A DNA stretch of 64,000 nt from Acidiflorens sp963847715 (GTDB taxonomy: Bacteria; Acidobacteriota; Terriglobia; Terriglobales; Acidobacteriaceae). The notes below the pieces were generated by a model. That model saw nothing but the letters and a program-made list of their open reading frames with translations, was not told where the DNA came from and did no database searches. Positions 1 through 8,861 of this stretch are shown one piece after another. The stretch is from positions 1 to 64,000 of the forward strand of contig CAWKAZ010000003.1 in the NCBI GenBank assembly GCA_963847715.1, read 5' to 3'. Each line of letters begins with the position of its first letter. Within the stretch, counting starts at the first letter, position 1. Made by a program: the position numbers and the translations under genes.

Positions 1-2
1 AA

Positions 3-983
3 TCATCGTTCGAGGAAGCTCGGCGCCCAACCGCGATCGTGAGTAAGTGGAGTCGCAGGGGAAGACTGCTCAGCCCGGCGCGTGCGATAAACGTGGGGAT
101 GGGCGTGAGCTCGGCGATGATCTTTAGCGAAGAGTGGGCTGCGGCGCATCGTCTGCGAAAGCTCGATGGGAAACAACGCACGCGAATGCCGTAGGGGTTC
201 ACGAAGCACGCAAGCCCGGTCAGGAGCGTGGCGATGCCGATTGTGCCGCACCGCCGGCGACTTCGCTCTTTCGAGAACGCGCCCCGGCCGCAAGCTCGCG
301 TCAATCAACCCAAACGCCAGCACGAGGGGACCGAAGACAAACAGGCCCTGCGTGTTCACCCAGAGCACCTGGACGAACGGCAACAGATACGCCCGCCAGG
401 GATGCTGGTTCCAGCGAAAGATGACCGCCATGTAGACCGACAAGTAGAGCAAGGACAGGGTTTCCGGCCGAACATACATTCGCCCGCCCAGCACGAAGAT
501 CGCCGGTAGCCACGCGAGAACCATCACCCAGATCGGCCAGTCTCGCCGGCGGGCCAAGATCAAGAACGCAACCGCGATGGTGGTGATGACGCACTTTGCC
601 AGATTCACGACCACGCCGCCGTGAGCGTAACCCCAGCTCAGGAGTACTTCAAAGCCCCAGTGCAGGTCGATCCAGGCACGGTCGGCGGCCGTGTACGTAT
701 ACCAATCCGTTTGCGGGACCTTGCCGGTTTGCCAGATCAGGTCTCCCGTTCGGAGATGCCACCAGAAGTCGGTATCGAATAGGTCGAAGACGCCCAGCGC
801 GAACGTCAACGCCAAGAAACCGAGCAAAACCAGTGCATCGGCCACGCGAACTGGCCAAACGGGCGGCTCGGTTGTCTTTGAGGCCGCGTCTTGCTTGCCG
901 GGGGTGGGGGTTTTCTCCACCGATGGGTCCAAGACCGAGGGCGGCGATTCTTCCACGGCGGCCGGGAACGGGCCATGACTCAA
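3..983 (-). pseudogene. Frameshifted polytopic membrane protein, planctomycete-like, cut by window edge
   Basis: The reading frame starts at 983 with a proline- and acid-rich cytoplasmic tail of about 45 residues, then several hydrophobic segments and the conserved-looking stretch DTDFWWHLRTGDLIW. The frame is clean to about residue 240 (near 245), after which the sense continues in other frames. The string LLTGLACFVNPYGIR lies in a second frame near 170-220, FPIELSQTM is back in the first frame, and IIAELTPIPTFIARAG is in a third near 70-120. At least three indels are therefore needed. I recall this kind of DTDFWWHLRTGD membrane protein from planctomycetes, but I assign no function. It may be a decayed gene or low-accuracy sequence, since the two genes to its right show the same pattern. 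Confidence 0.5.
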
Positions 984-1077
984 CTCATGAGACTACGAAT
1001 TCGGGCCGCGCCGAGTCGCGAGACAATTCAGTGTATGGTCCGAGCGCGAGCCGGGTCGAGGGGTGGAGGCGCCCACA

Positions 1078-1742
1078 TCAAAGCTGTTTGATCTTCACGT
1101 TGCGAAACTCGATCTTGAACCCCTCGGCCTCGACGCCGATATAGCCCTTGGCAACGTCGCAATCGTGCCAGACGCAGGTCTCCGCGCCATTCGTCCGAGG
1201 GTCACATCTTTACCCTTGCAGGTGATCTCGTAAGTGTTCCATTCACCGGCCGGTTTCACGCGTTGGTCCTTGACCTGGCTCGCAAGGTTGATCCCCTTGG
1301 GCTTCCCGTCTTTGAGCGTGGCGCCGAAAGAGGTAGCCGCCCGATCGGTCGCCGGTCTGGGCCTGATGCCAGACCTTGGCGTCGGCCGAATTGCGGACGT
1401 ACACCCCCGAGTTGTACCCCTTCTTCCCCTCGACGGCCGTGAACCGCCACTTCGACATGATAAATGAAGTCACCCAGCTCCTCGTCCCACCGCAGCCAGT
1501 CATGGCCGCCCGTGCCGTCGCAAACCAGATATCCCGTTTGGGTGGAGCGACCATTGCGACTGGGCGCTCAGCTTTCCCGTGGGCGGAATCGGTCCACGGA
1601 TCCAGCCCTTAAGCTCCGGACCCGCGGCAGCGAGTAAATCCGTCCAGCCGCTGGGGTCGCGTTCAAGCGCACTCTGTGTTTCCTGCGCTTGAGCGGAGAC
1701 GAAAACCAGGCACACACACGAAAGCGAGACGATCCGCGACAT
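1078..1742 (-). pseudogene. DUF1080 (3-keto-disaccharide hydrolase-like) secreted protein, frameshifted
   Basis: Starting at 1742 the minus strand encodes a short signal peptide (MSRIVSLSCVCLVFVSAQAQ). DUF1080-type pieces follow in changing frames: GWTDLLAA...LKGW, WRFTAVEGKKGYNSGVYVRN, GEWNTYEITCKGKDV, and a proper C-terminus EGFKIEFRNVKIKQL with a stop at 1078. DUF1080 domains are secreted jelly-roll proteins, abundant in Planctomycetes, that include keto-glycoside hydrolases. The order of pieces is correct, so this is one gene with at least three small indels, not a rearrangement. It is divergent from the Gfo/Idh/MocA gene to the right, a pairing common in planctomycetes. The functional state cannot be judged until the indels are confirmed. 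Confidence 0.6.
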
Positions 1743-1965
1743 CTTCGGGCTCCCTGAGTCGGCGTTGGGACGGTAGCCGATCGATGGCAGTAGATCGGAA
1801 GGGCGATCGTGGTGCAAGCTTTTATCGGAATCGGCGGGCACGCATGCATCGTCCGCGCAAGCTCACTCGCTGCTTCGAGCGCGGACTGCCCGCTTGTGCA
1901 ATCGACCAACCTCTGTTACGAACCAGAGCACCGAGCCTCCCCAGATCCGCCGGAGCCTGCCCGCC

Positions 1966-2998
1966 ATGACTCACCCCACGCGTCGACGTTTCTTGGCGGC
2001 CTCCGCCCTGGCGGCGAGCTCCATCACATCCGCGCGGGCGACGAGTGCCGACGATCCGCCGCCCAAGGCATCAGCGAACGACTCCATCACCCTGGGCTTC
2101 ATCGGCGTCGGCGGCATGGGCACGGGCTTGATCAATATCTTCAAGGGACTTCCCGACGTTCGATCGCCGCGGTCTGCGACGTGTACGAGCCGCACCTCCG
2201 CGGGCCAGTCGGCGGCCGGCGGCACGCCCGAGACCTACGACGATTTTCGCCGCGTGCTCGACCGCAAGGATATCGACGCGGTCGTGATCGCCACGCCCGA
2301 CCACTGGCACGCGATCACCGACGATCTGGCCTGCCAGGCCGGCAAGGACGTCTACTGCGAGAAGCCGCTGGCGCACCGCATCCAGGAAGGCCGGGCCATG
2401 GTGAAGGCGGCCGAGAAAGTACAAGCGCGTCACCCAGATGGGCAACCTGATCCACGCCGGCGAGAACTACCACCGGGTCGTCGAGATCGTCCGCTCGGGC
2501 GTGCTGGGCAAGATCAGCAAGACGCGGGTCTGGATGGCCGCCGACCGCAGCGGCCTGGGACGGCCCGCGGATGGCCCGCCCGCCGCCGGGCTGCGACTAC
2601 GACTTCTGGCTCGGGCCCGCCCCCGAGCGGCCGTTCAACCCCAATCGCTTCACGTTCAACTGGCGCTACTTCTGGGATTACGGCGGCGGCATCCTCACCG
2701 ATTTCTGCTGCCACATCGTCGACCTCGTCCACTGGGCGATGGAGTCGACGCGCCGCGGACCATCTCCGCGACCGTGGGCGGCCGCTACGCCCTCGCCGAC
2801 AACGCCGAGGTGCCCGACACGCTCGAGGTCACCTACGAATACGAGAAAGGCGACCAGAAGTTCCTGATGGTCTGGAGCCAGACCGACGCCAACGCCCATG
2901 GGATCGAGAACCAGGGGCTGGGCATCATGTTCCAGGGGACCGACGCGACCCTGCACGGGCCGATTACAATGACTACAAGATCATCGCCGAGAGAATAA
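1966..2998 (+). pseudogene. Gfo/Idh/MocA-family oxidoreductase with Tat signal, frameshifted and 3'-truncated
   Basis: From ATG 1966 the product begins with a twin-arginine signal (TRRRFLAASALAASS), then the Rossmann motif GFIGVGGMGTG, the catalytic-face sequence CEKPLAHRIQEGR with the family EKP lysine, and later GNLIHAGENYHRVVEIV and NPNRFTFNWRYFWDYGGG. The pieces lie in all three frames, with switches near 2160-2200, 2420, 2575-2640 and 2750. These proteins are NAD(P)-dependent sugar dehydrogenases; Tat-exported members are typical of Planctomycetes. The gene stops making sense at about 2998, directly before an inverted repeat, so its end is missing. I take the end of homology as the right edge of a planctomycete-derived segment. 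Confidence 0.65.
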
Positions 2999-3023
2999 TT
3001 CCTCAGTGCGTGGGTCGATGGCC

Positions 3024-3117
3024 TAACCTGTTCTCTCGGGCTTTAACAAATATACAAGAACCCTGGCCGCTTTCGGGCTTCCCCTGCCGCCTGTAGCGGT
3101 GGAAGGAGAACAGGTTA
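3024..3117. repeat. 12-bp inverted repeat at the edge of the planctomycete-like segment
   Basis: The arm TAACCTGTTCTC at 3024-3035 is repeated in inverted form at 3106-3117, with 70 bases between. It lies between the truncated oxidoreductase and the secreted protein gene. It could be a weak structure or a by-product of a sequence join. No transposase is nearby. Confidence 0.5.
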
Positions 3118-3171
3118 ATCTGGCATGATCTCCTTTCTGAAAGGCAATCCATGAACGCAACGGAGATAATC

Positions 3172-3639
3172 ATGAAACGCAGCACCATCACACAAACTTT
3201 CGCGATCGCAGCAGTTGCCGCGCTCGTTCTGGGTACAGCGCCCGCGGCGAAGGCCGACAACAAAGGATGCTCTAACGCCACCCTGAAGGGCACCTTTGCA
3301 TTCAAAGGCGTCGGATTCGTCACGGCACCCCCCGCCCTGGCCGGCCCGCTCGCTCATTTGGGTACGCTAACCTTCGACGGAAAAGGGGCTCTTGCGGGCA
3401 CCGGGCTAGAAAACCTCAACGGCAATTTTCAAGCCGGGACCGAAACAGGCACATATACTGTCAACCCCGATTGCACCGGCACTTTCACCTACCTGGAGTC
3501 TCCTGCAGGTATAACGGCTCACGGCTACTTCGTGATCGAGCCTGGCTTTAACGAACTTCAAATTATGGAAACAGATCCGGGCACAGTCGTCACGGGCATC
3601 GCACGGAGGCAATTTTCCATGGGCGACTGGAGAGAATAA
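3172..3639 (+). CDS. Small secreted protein of unknown function
   Basis: The product is 155 residues from ATG 3172. I prefer this start to 3151 because it gives a standard signal peptide: MKRS, then a hydrophobic run ending APAAKAD at about residue 29. The mature part is rich in Gly and Thr, with strings such as LKGTFAFKG, LTFDGKGALAGTG and GTYTVNPDCTGTFTY, which suggest a beta-strand protein with two cysteines that could pair. Similar single-domain exported proteins are common in Acidobacteriota, but I do not know a role. It is intact, unlike the genes to its left. No partner gene is adjacent. Confidence 0.6.
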   Translation: MKRSTITQTFAIAAVAALVLGTAPAAKADNKGCSNATLKGTFAFKGVGFVTAPPALAGPLAHLGTLTFDGKGALAGTGLENLNGNFQAGTETGTYTVNPDCTGTFTYLESPAGITAHGYFVIEPGFNELQIMETDPGTVVTGIARRQFSMGDWRE

Positions 3640-4353
3640 CGGCTTCCTGCCCTGTCGGCGCTGATTTCCATTGGTCAGGGAACACGCTGGATCGCGGGCG
3701 GCGACCCGGCTCGAATGATGCTGAGGATCTGCCCGCCCGCGCAATGGAAACTGTGGTCTCCCGAATCCGGAGTGCCGAGCGAATTATCGCCCACAGGGGC
3801 CGTCTGGGATCAAGTCTACGGAAAATCCCCATTCCGTACAAGTAGCTGCAGCCCCAAAAAAGCTCTCGCCGCTTGCCAAACCAAGTAGTGAATGATAAAG
3901 GACGCTATCGTTTCAGTGTTGGGGAGGGGCGGCCATCAGATGCAGTGCCGAGACGGTTGCTGCCGACATATGCGATCCATTGAGAGGCTGTACTCCGAAT
4001 CAACGCGGTCAGTTGAGGAAGTGCTGCCCCGGCTGCAAAACGAAGCCAAGGCCCAACTACTCGCGGCCGTCGTTACCACACAGCCCGTTACCAAGCAGCC
4101 CGAAATCGAAATCACAAATCAAACCGAATCTCGGCACCCGAAACGGCTCACCCGGTCGCTGCGCCGATCCAATTGAAACACTACCAACACACCGAATCCC
4201 CGGAAGTTCTGAAATCAGCCGCCTGAATCCGGAAATAACGTTCACGGGAGCACGTCTTCCCAAGCTCTTTGACATCCGAATATCTAAAGATCAGCCCACC
4301 ACGGCGAAGTCGCGTCCACATCTCGCATTCCCAACCAGTAGGACCGCCTTGGC
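3640..4353. other. No recognisable gene
   Basis: Open frames exist: 3661-3889 on + reads into TRWIAGGDPARMMLRICPP, and 3892-4176 on + encodes an unremarkable 94-residue product. Neither shows a domain, a good ribosome-binding site or similarity that I recognise. I see no tRNA, terminator or insertion sequence here. Confidence 0.4.
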
Positions 4354-4620
4354 ATGTGGCTGAAACTGGCTTCCGCGTTCGTGGCGGCGGAACTCGGCAT
4401 ACCGACCGACATTCCGCAGCACGCCAGCTATATCGCCAACTGGATACAGCCGCTCAAGGACGACAAGCGGGAAATTACCGATGTACAACTCGCGGCGGTC
4501 GATGCCGTTGCCGGCTGGCTCGCCGGCGTCGCGGAAACGCTCGCGGATACGGCCGTTACATTCGAAGCGCTCGATCTCCTGGCCCGGGGTTTTCGCCGCC
4601 GGCGACCTCCGCGCTGGCGC
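4354..4620 (+). pseudogene. ArdC-like antirestriction protein, C-terminal fragment
   Basis: From about 4354 the + strand encodes LASAFVAAELGI, HASYIANWI and LKDDKREI. This is the characteristic end of ArdC / DUF1738 zincin-like proteins carried on plasmids and integrative elements. The N-terminal DNA-binding part and the metalloprotease HExxH motif are absent upstream. After about 4580 the frame reads GVFAAGDLRAGAMNRIAS, which resembles the end of a thioredoxin-reductase-like flavoprotein, so unrelated pieces may be joined here. It is followed directly by the tail-on ammonia-lyase gene. I treat it as a mobile-element remnant or a join artefact. Confidence 0.45.
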
Positions 4621-4726
4621 CATGAACCGTATCGCGTCGGCGGTGGATTACGATTACGTGCCGATCGACGACCAGAAGTTCGGCGCGGATACCAGCATCA
4701 GGTTCGAAACGGATAAGGATCAGGGA

Positions 4727-6220
4727 CTAGTCGAAGCTGCGGGTGCGGATTTCCACCCCGATGGCGGCGACTTCATGTTCGAGTGGGCGGTCGCGATCGA
4801 GAAAGTCCGACGCTCTGCGAATCGCTTCGTACGTCTTCCGATTACCTTCGCCCAGGCTTTCCGCGCAGCCTCGCAAATCCACCGCTTGCGCCGCGGCGAG
4901 CATCACCATCGCCACCTCGTTTCGCAAACAATCGAGCGCATCCATTGCGGTGACGGCGGCGTGCATTCCGAGGCTCACCACGTCCTGGTTGTACTGCTCG
5001 GTGGGCAGCGAATGAATGGAACTCGGGCCCGCCAACTGGCGGATGGCGCACGCGAGGCTGGTAACGCTGAGCTGCATGCCTTTCAGTCCGGAGTTAACGC
5101 CCGGATCGGGCACAAGATTCGCCGGCAGTCCTGAGTTGAAGCGGTCGTCGACCAGCACGGCCATCAGGGCGTTCGCCCAGTTGCCCATGATGGCAAAATC
5201 GATCTTCCATGTATCGAGCGCGCGAGCGATATGACCGCCATAGAAATTGCCCGCCCGGTACACGCGCGCGGTATCCGGATCGATGAGGGGATTATCGTTG
5301 GCGGAGTTGATCTCGCGCTCGACCATCGCGCGGGAATCCTCGAACGCCTCCCAGACCGGGCCCAGCCCCTGGGGCGCGCAGCGAAGCGAATAGCAACTCT
5401 GGCGGGCGGGATCGGGGCTCAGGGCCGACCCGTGCAGTTGATCCCGCATGAATGCCGCCACCGCGATCTGGCCCGGGTGTCTTTTCTTTTCGTGAATGAA
5501 CGGTTCATAGGGTTCGGCGGGAACTTCGAGAGCCTCCGTGGCGAGAGCGACGGATCTCAGCAAGGCGCGGAGGACGGCGTCGGCGTCCGGCAATACCAAC
5601 GCGGCCACCGATGTCATGACCGTGGTGCCGTTGATCATGGCCAGACCTTCCTTCGGGGCGAAGGCGATTTGCGCCAGCCCCGCCGCGTTCAACGCCGCAC
5701 TGGCGGCCATTCGTTCGCCACAATAGTTCGCCTCGCCCATGCCGATCAGCACACGCGCGATATAGGCGGACGGCATGAGATCGCCGCTGGCCCCTACCGA
5801 ACCGTAGCGCGGGACGATCGGTGTAATCCCGGCATTGAGAAGATCGAGCAGCGCCTGGCAAAGCGCCGGGCGAATACCGGAGCAACCCGTTGCAAACGTT
5901 GCCAGCCGCAACAGCATCGCGCCGCGGACAACTTCGTCGGGGAGTGGGTGTCCCGTGGCGCACGACAGATGCCGCATGATGTTGTGTTGCAGCAGCACGG
6001 CTTGTTCCGGATCGAGCGTGTACTTGATATTGCCGCCCACTCCGGTGTTCACGCCGTAGATACGCTCCCCGGACGCGAGCAGCGTTTCGAGGGCCGCGCG
6101 GCCTTTCCCGACAGCCGCGAGCGCACCCGGAGCCCATTCGGCTTTGTTGCCTGCCCTGGCTACCGCGCGCACATGTTCAAGCGTGAGAGGGTCTGCGCCA
6201 ATCCATACAGTGTGTTCCAC
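4727..6220 (-). CDS. MIO-type aromatic amino acid / histidine ammonia-lyase
   Basis: About 497 residues from a GTG at 6220; an in-frame ATG at 6274 adds 18 unlikely residues. The family eliminates ammonia from His, Phe or Tyr, or isomerises them, using a 4-methylideneimidazole-5-one formed from Ala-Ser-Gly. The ASG triad is at residues 144-146 in GSVGASGDLMP. The catalytic tyrosine loop is YGVNTGVG at about 55-62, and later family motifs include SANDNPLID and QYNQDVVS. The residues that read the substrate side chain, RHLSCATG at about 83-90, differ from the RSHAAG form of ordinary histidine ammonia-lyase, so I do not assign hutH. No hutU, hutI or hutG lies nearby. The gene is intact and ends next to the ArdC-like fragment. 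Confidence 0.8.
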   Translation of the reverse strand: MEHTVWIGADPLTLEHVRAVARAGNKAEWAPGALAAVGKGRAALETLLASGERIYGVNTGVGGNIKYTLDPEQAVLLQHNIMRHLSCATGHPLPDEVVRGAMLLRLATFATGCSGIRPALCQALLDLLNAGITPIVPRYGSVGASGDLMPSAYIARVLIGMGEANYCGERMAASAALNAAGLAQIAFAPKEGLAMINGTTVMTSVAALVLPDADAVLRALLRSVALATEALEVPAEPYEPFIHEKKRHPGQIAVAAFMRDQLHGSALSPDPARQSCYSLRCAPQGLGPVWEAFEDSRAMVEREINSANDNPLIDPDTARVYRAGNFYGGHIARALDTWKIDFAIMGNWANALMAVLVDDRFNSGLPANLVPDPGVNSGLKGMQLSVTSLACAIRQLAGPSSIHSLPTEQYNQDVVSLGMHAAVTAMDALDCLRNEVAMVMLAAAQAVDLRGCAESLGEGNRKTYEAIRRASDFLDRDRPLEHEVAAIGVEIRTRSFD

Positions 6221-6272
6221 GCGACCATGGTAACCGGCCCTGGGAGAACGGGTGACAATGAACCAGGAAGCC

Positions 6273-6467
6273 ATGTTCTCGAAAACGTCGGTGAATCTCG
6301 ATAAGGCGCTCCATGAACGCGCTCGCGCCGCCGCGGAGCAGGCCGGCTATAGTTCGCTTGAAGAATTCGTACGACACGCGGTTGAGAAAGAACTCGCCCG
6401 GATTGAAGCGGCGGAATCGAAGGATGCCGTGACGAAACAGCTCAAAGGACTGGGCTATCTCGAATGA
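6273..6467 (+). CDS. Small ribbon-helix-helix-like protein
   Basis: The 64-residue product begins MFSKTSVNLDKALHERARAA. The pattern is a short strand followed by two helices (AEQAGYSSLEEFVRHAVEKEL), as in ribbon-helix-helix DNA-binding proteins and antitoxins. It ends in a helical tail KQLKGLGYLE. Its stop overlaps the start of the next gene by an ATGA, so the two are translationally coupled. It is divergent from the ammonia-lyase, with starts about 50 bases apart, so it may share a regulatory region with it. No toxin-like partner is visible. The fold call rests on pattern only. Confidence 0.55.
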   Translation: MFSKTSVNLDKALHERARAAAEQAGYSSLEEFVRHAVEKELARIEAAESKDAVTKQLKGLGYLE

Positions 6468-7039
6468 TCGCGTGGCTGGAGCTTGTGCTTGTCAGTGCGA
6501 TATACGGCGTCTCCGCGATGCTTGTCTTTCGCCGGTTCACCAGCGCCGGGTCGCTTCATCGAACCATCAATCGTATCCTCGCTCACGTGATGGAATTCCG
6601 CTTATTCCTCGATGAGCCCGCGATTATCCTGCGAGCGCAGCGCGACCTGATCGGGGAAAACATCCGATTGCTGCGGCAAATGGCGGTTCCCTTTCTGATT
6701 CTGGCGATCCCCTCCGCTCTGCTGTACGGCCCACTGGACCGATATTTCGGTTATGGGCCGTTGCGGGTCGGCGAACCGGTCGTCGTGAGCGCGCCGATGC
6801 GATCGGGTTTGACGGATTTGAAGGCGCCGCCGGGCATTGTGGTGGAGACTCCCGGAGTGCGTGTATGGCGAACCCACCAGATCAGTTGGCGTGTACGCCC
6901 GGTTTCCGCCACACACGGCGACTTCCCGCGGGGCTTCGCGATCCGCTATCCGCGCGCCGCCATCCTGCACCTGCCATGGATTGTCTGGTTTCTCGGGATC
7001 TCCGCTCTCGCGGCAGGTGGGCTGCACGGATATACTTGA
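6464..7039 (+). CDS. Membrane protein of unknown function
   Basis: The 191-residue product has an N-terminal hydrophobic segment (LELVLVSAIYGVSAMLVF), a second around 78-95 (MAVPFLILAIPSALLYG), a soluble middle of about 75 residues with beta character, and a C-terminal segment (LHLPWIVWFLGISALAAGG). The middle carries Val- and Gly-rich strings (GEPVVVSAPM, APPGIVVETPGVRVWR). It overlaps both its upstream neighbour (ATGA) and its downstream neighbour (TGATG), forming a three-gene operon. I recognise no family. A small membrane protein between a DNA-binding-like protein and a secreted protein suggests an envelope function, but this is inference only. Confidence 0.55.
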   Translation: MIAWLELVLVSAIYGVSAMLVFRRFTSAGSLHRTINRILAHVMEFRLFLDEPAIILRAQRDLIGENIRLLRQMAVPFLILAIPSALLYGPLDRYFGYGPLRVGEPVVVSAPMRSGLTDLKAPPGIVVETPGVRVWRTHQISWRVRPVSATHGDFPRGFAIRYPRAAILHLPWIVWFLGISALAAGGLHGYT

Positions 7040-7425
7040 TGGCCATGAATAAAGCCATCAAAATCGGTAGTGCGATTGCGCTATGCCTCATTGGCGCGGT
7101 TGTGGCCTGGCCACAGGCGAACGACGATCCGCTGGACTCACTGAAGGTCTGCGCCGATACGCAGCGCCTGATACTGGAAAATCAGTTCGTCCGGGTGATC
7201 GACGATCAGATTCCGCCGGGCGTGGTCGAGCCGATGCACAGGCACCGTCACGGCGTTGTCGTCTATTTGAATACTTACACCAACGAGCAGACTACGGCGG
7301 AGGGTACGAAGACGCGCCAGGAACGGAAGGCCGGCACGGCGAACTGGGCCGAGGCGGTGGTACACACGGTGAAGAACATCGACAAGACCCCGTCGCACGC
7401 GATTCGGATTGAATTGAAATTCTGA
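7039..7425 (+). CDS. Secreted cupin-like small protein
   Basis: The 128-residue product starts at ATG 7039, overlapping the stop of the previous gene. Residues 1-27 form a signal peptide ending near AWPQAND. The mature part contains LENQFVRVIDDQIPPGVVEPMHRHRHGVVVYL, quoted only as the pattern P-G-x-x-x-P-M-H-x-H-x-H-G-V-V-V-Y-L. This is the first cupin motif with three histidines close together. The second cupin motif is weak (VVHTVKNIDKTPSHAIRIEL). Such proteins bind a divalent metal or a small ligand and are common as exported proteins in Acidobacteriota. It is the third gene of the operon. Function unknown. Confidence 0.6.
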   Translation: MAMNKAIKIGSAIALCLIGAVVAWPQANDDPLDSLKVCADTQRLILENQFVRVIDDQIPPGVVEPMHRHRHGVVVYLNTYTNEQTTAEGTKTRQERKAGTANWAEAVVHTVKNIDKTPSHAIRIELKF

Positions 7426-7467
7426 GCCGGTGGCCATGCTGGCCGGCCCGCGCTTCTTCGGCGCCGG

Positions 7468-8805
7468 CTATCTGATCCACGCGGCTCGCATCGCGGCACG
7501 GTCGAGCTTCCGGCCTCTCAGGTAGACAGCGGCGATGCGCCGTGTGTTGTCGATGTTCTCCAGTGGATTGGCATCGAGAACAATGAAGTCCGCGCTCTTG
7601 CCCGCGGCGATGGCGCCGAGTTGGTCCAGCTTCACGATCTCGGCCGCGGTCCGCGTCGACGCTACGAGCACCTGCGCCGGAGTCATTCCCGCGGCAACCA
7701 TGTCGGTTAATTCCTGATGCGCATTCCATCCGACATAGTTGCTGGAGTCTGTCCCAAAGCCAATCCGCACCCCCGCGGCGTTAAGTCTTGCCAGATTGCG
7801 GGCCTGCACTCCAAAGAACTCCCGCGCCGTTTTTGCAGCGTCGGGTTTCACACTGGCAAGGGCATCGCGCATGCGTTTGATTTCCGCAGGCGGAACGGTC
7901 TCGCCGGCAAACCTGAGATCTGCCTCCGTCGTTTCCCTTTCCGGAAGGTTCGGGATGACGACCACGTTGGGATGCTGTTTAAACAAGCGCATCACTTCGT
8001 CGTCGACATCTCTATCCCGAATCCCGTGAGCGAAGATGTCAATTCCCGACCGCAGCAGATCCTTTGCATCCGCCAGATAAAAGATATGGGCGGCGACGCG
8101 GAGACCGTGTCGATGCGCTTCATCGATGATGGCCCGGTAAAGGGGCGGCGTAAGCTTCGCGACCGTTCCGTTTCTGTCGTCGACCCAGATCTTAACCAGA
8201 TCGGCCTTTTTGGCAGCCAGTTCCCGGACGGCATTGCGCGCTTCGGCTTCCGTGCTCACGCCGTACGCGACAGGTCTCCAGTAAGCGGCTCCCGGCCCGG
8301 CGTTGGGCATTGCAATGCCGCGTCCGGCAGTGCGAAACAGCGCCGCGTCCGGAGGCGGGTCGGCGCGCACCCGATAAGGAATTTCCCCCCGATCGATGCC
8401 CATACTCTGGACGGCGGCGATCCCGTAAAAGGCTTCGCGCCGCAGGTGGTCGATCAGGTTTTCTTTTGTGTAGGTGTCAGTCCCGATGCGATTGGTTTTG
8501 ATCTCCTGCCACCCGAGGTGAGTGTGCGCATCCACCAGCGCCGGCATCACAGTCTTGCCGGTCAGGTCGATACGGACGGCGCCGGCGGGGAGTTGCAGTT
8601 CGCCCTTCTTTCCGATCTTTGTGAATTTGTTGGATTCGACAAGGAACGCGGAGTTGTCAACTGGTGCGCCGCCGTCGCCGGCGATGAGCCGGGCGCCTTC
8701 GAACAGAATCACGCCTGTCGAGGCGGGTGGCTGCTGCGCCGCGGCGTCGGATAAACAGAACGCGGCGAAGACCAGCCAATGAACGAGCATCTGCGTTCGG
8801 CGCAT
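7468..8805 (-). CDS. Secreted metal-dependent amidohydrolase (imidazolonepropionase-like)
   Basis: 445 residues with a signal peptide (about 1-24, ending DAAAQQ). The amidohydrolase barrel motifs are visible in order: VDAHTHLGW (HxH metal ligands, about residue 91), the carboxylated-lysine region DLVKIWVDD, VAAHIFY and DIFAHGIRD (His ligands), and FGTDSSNY (catalytic Asp). The C-terminal sandwich strand follows (GAIAAGKSADFIVLDANPL). Members of this branch cleave cyclic amides or dipeptide-type substrates, and the substrate cannot be read from sequence. The TNRIGTDTYTKEN segment after the HxH is typical of periplasmic acidobacterial amidohydrolases. It is convergent with the cupin-like gene. 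Intact, with no obvious operon partner. Confidence 0.8.
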   Translation of the reverse strand: MRRTQMLVHWLVFAAFCLSDAAAQQPPASTGVILFEGARLIAGDGGAPVDNSAFLVESNKFTKIGKKGELQLPAGAVRIDLTGKTVMPALVDAHTHLGWQEIKTNRIGTDTYTKENLIDHLRREAFYGIAAVQSMGIDRGEIPYRVRADPPPDAALFRTAGRGIAMPNAGPGAAYWRPVAYGVSTEAEARNAVRELAAKKADLVKIWVDDRNGTVAKLTPPLYRAIIDEAHRHGLRVAAHIFYLADAKDLLRSGIDIFAHGIRDRDVDDEVMRLFKQHPNVVVIPNLPERETTEADLRFAGETVPPAEIKRMRDALASVKPDAAKTAREFFGVQARNLARLNAAGVRIGFGTDSSNYVGWNAHQELTDMVAAGMTPAQVLVASTRTAAEIVKLDQLGAIAAGKSADFIVLDANPLENIDNTRRIAAVYLRGRKLDRAAMRAAWIR

Positions 8806-8861
8806 GTACTTATTCTCCGGTAGACTGCAAATCCGGATAGCAGAATATCACCAGCCAGGAC

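Noticed and set aside
4727..6304. Long + strand ORFs opposite the ammonia-lyase (for example 5231-6304)
   Set aside because: They lie on the opposite strand of an intact, motif-complete gene and show no domain. GC-rich codon bias opens these frames.
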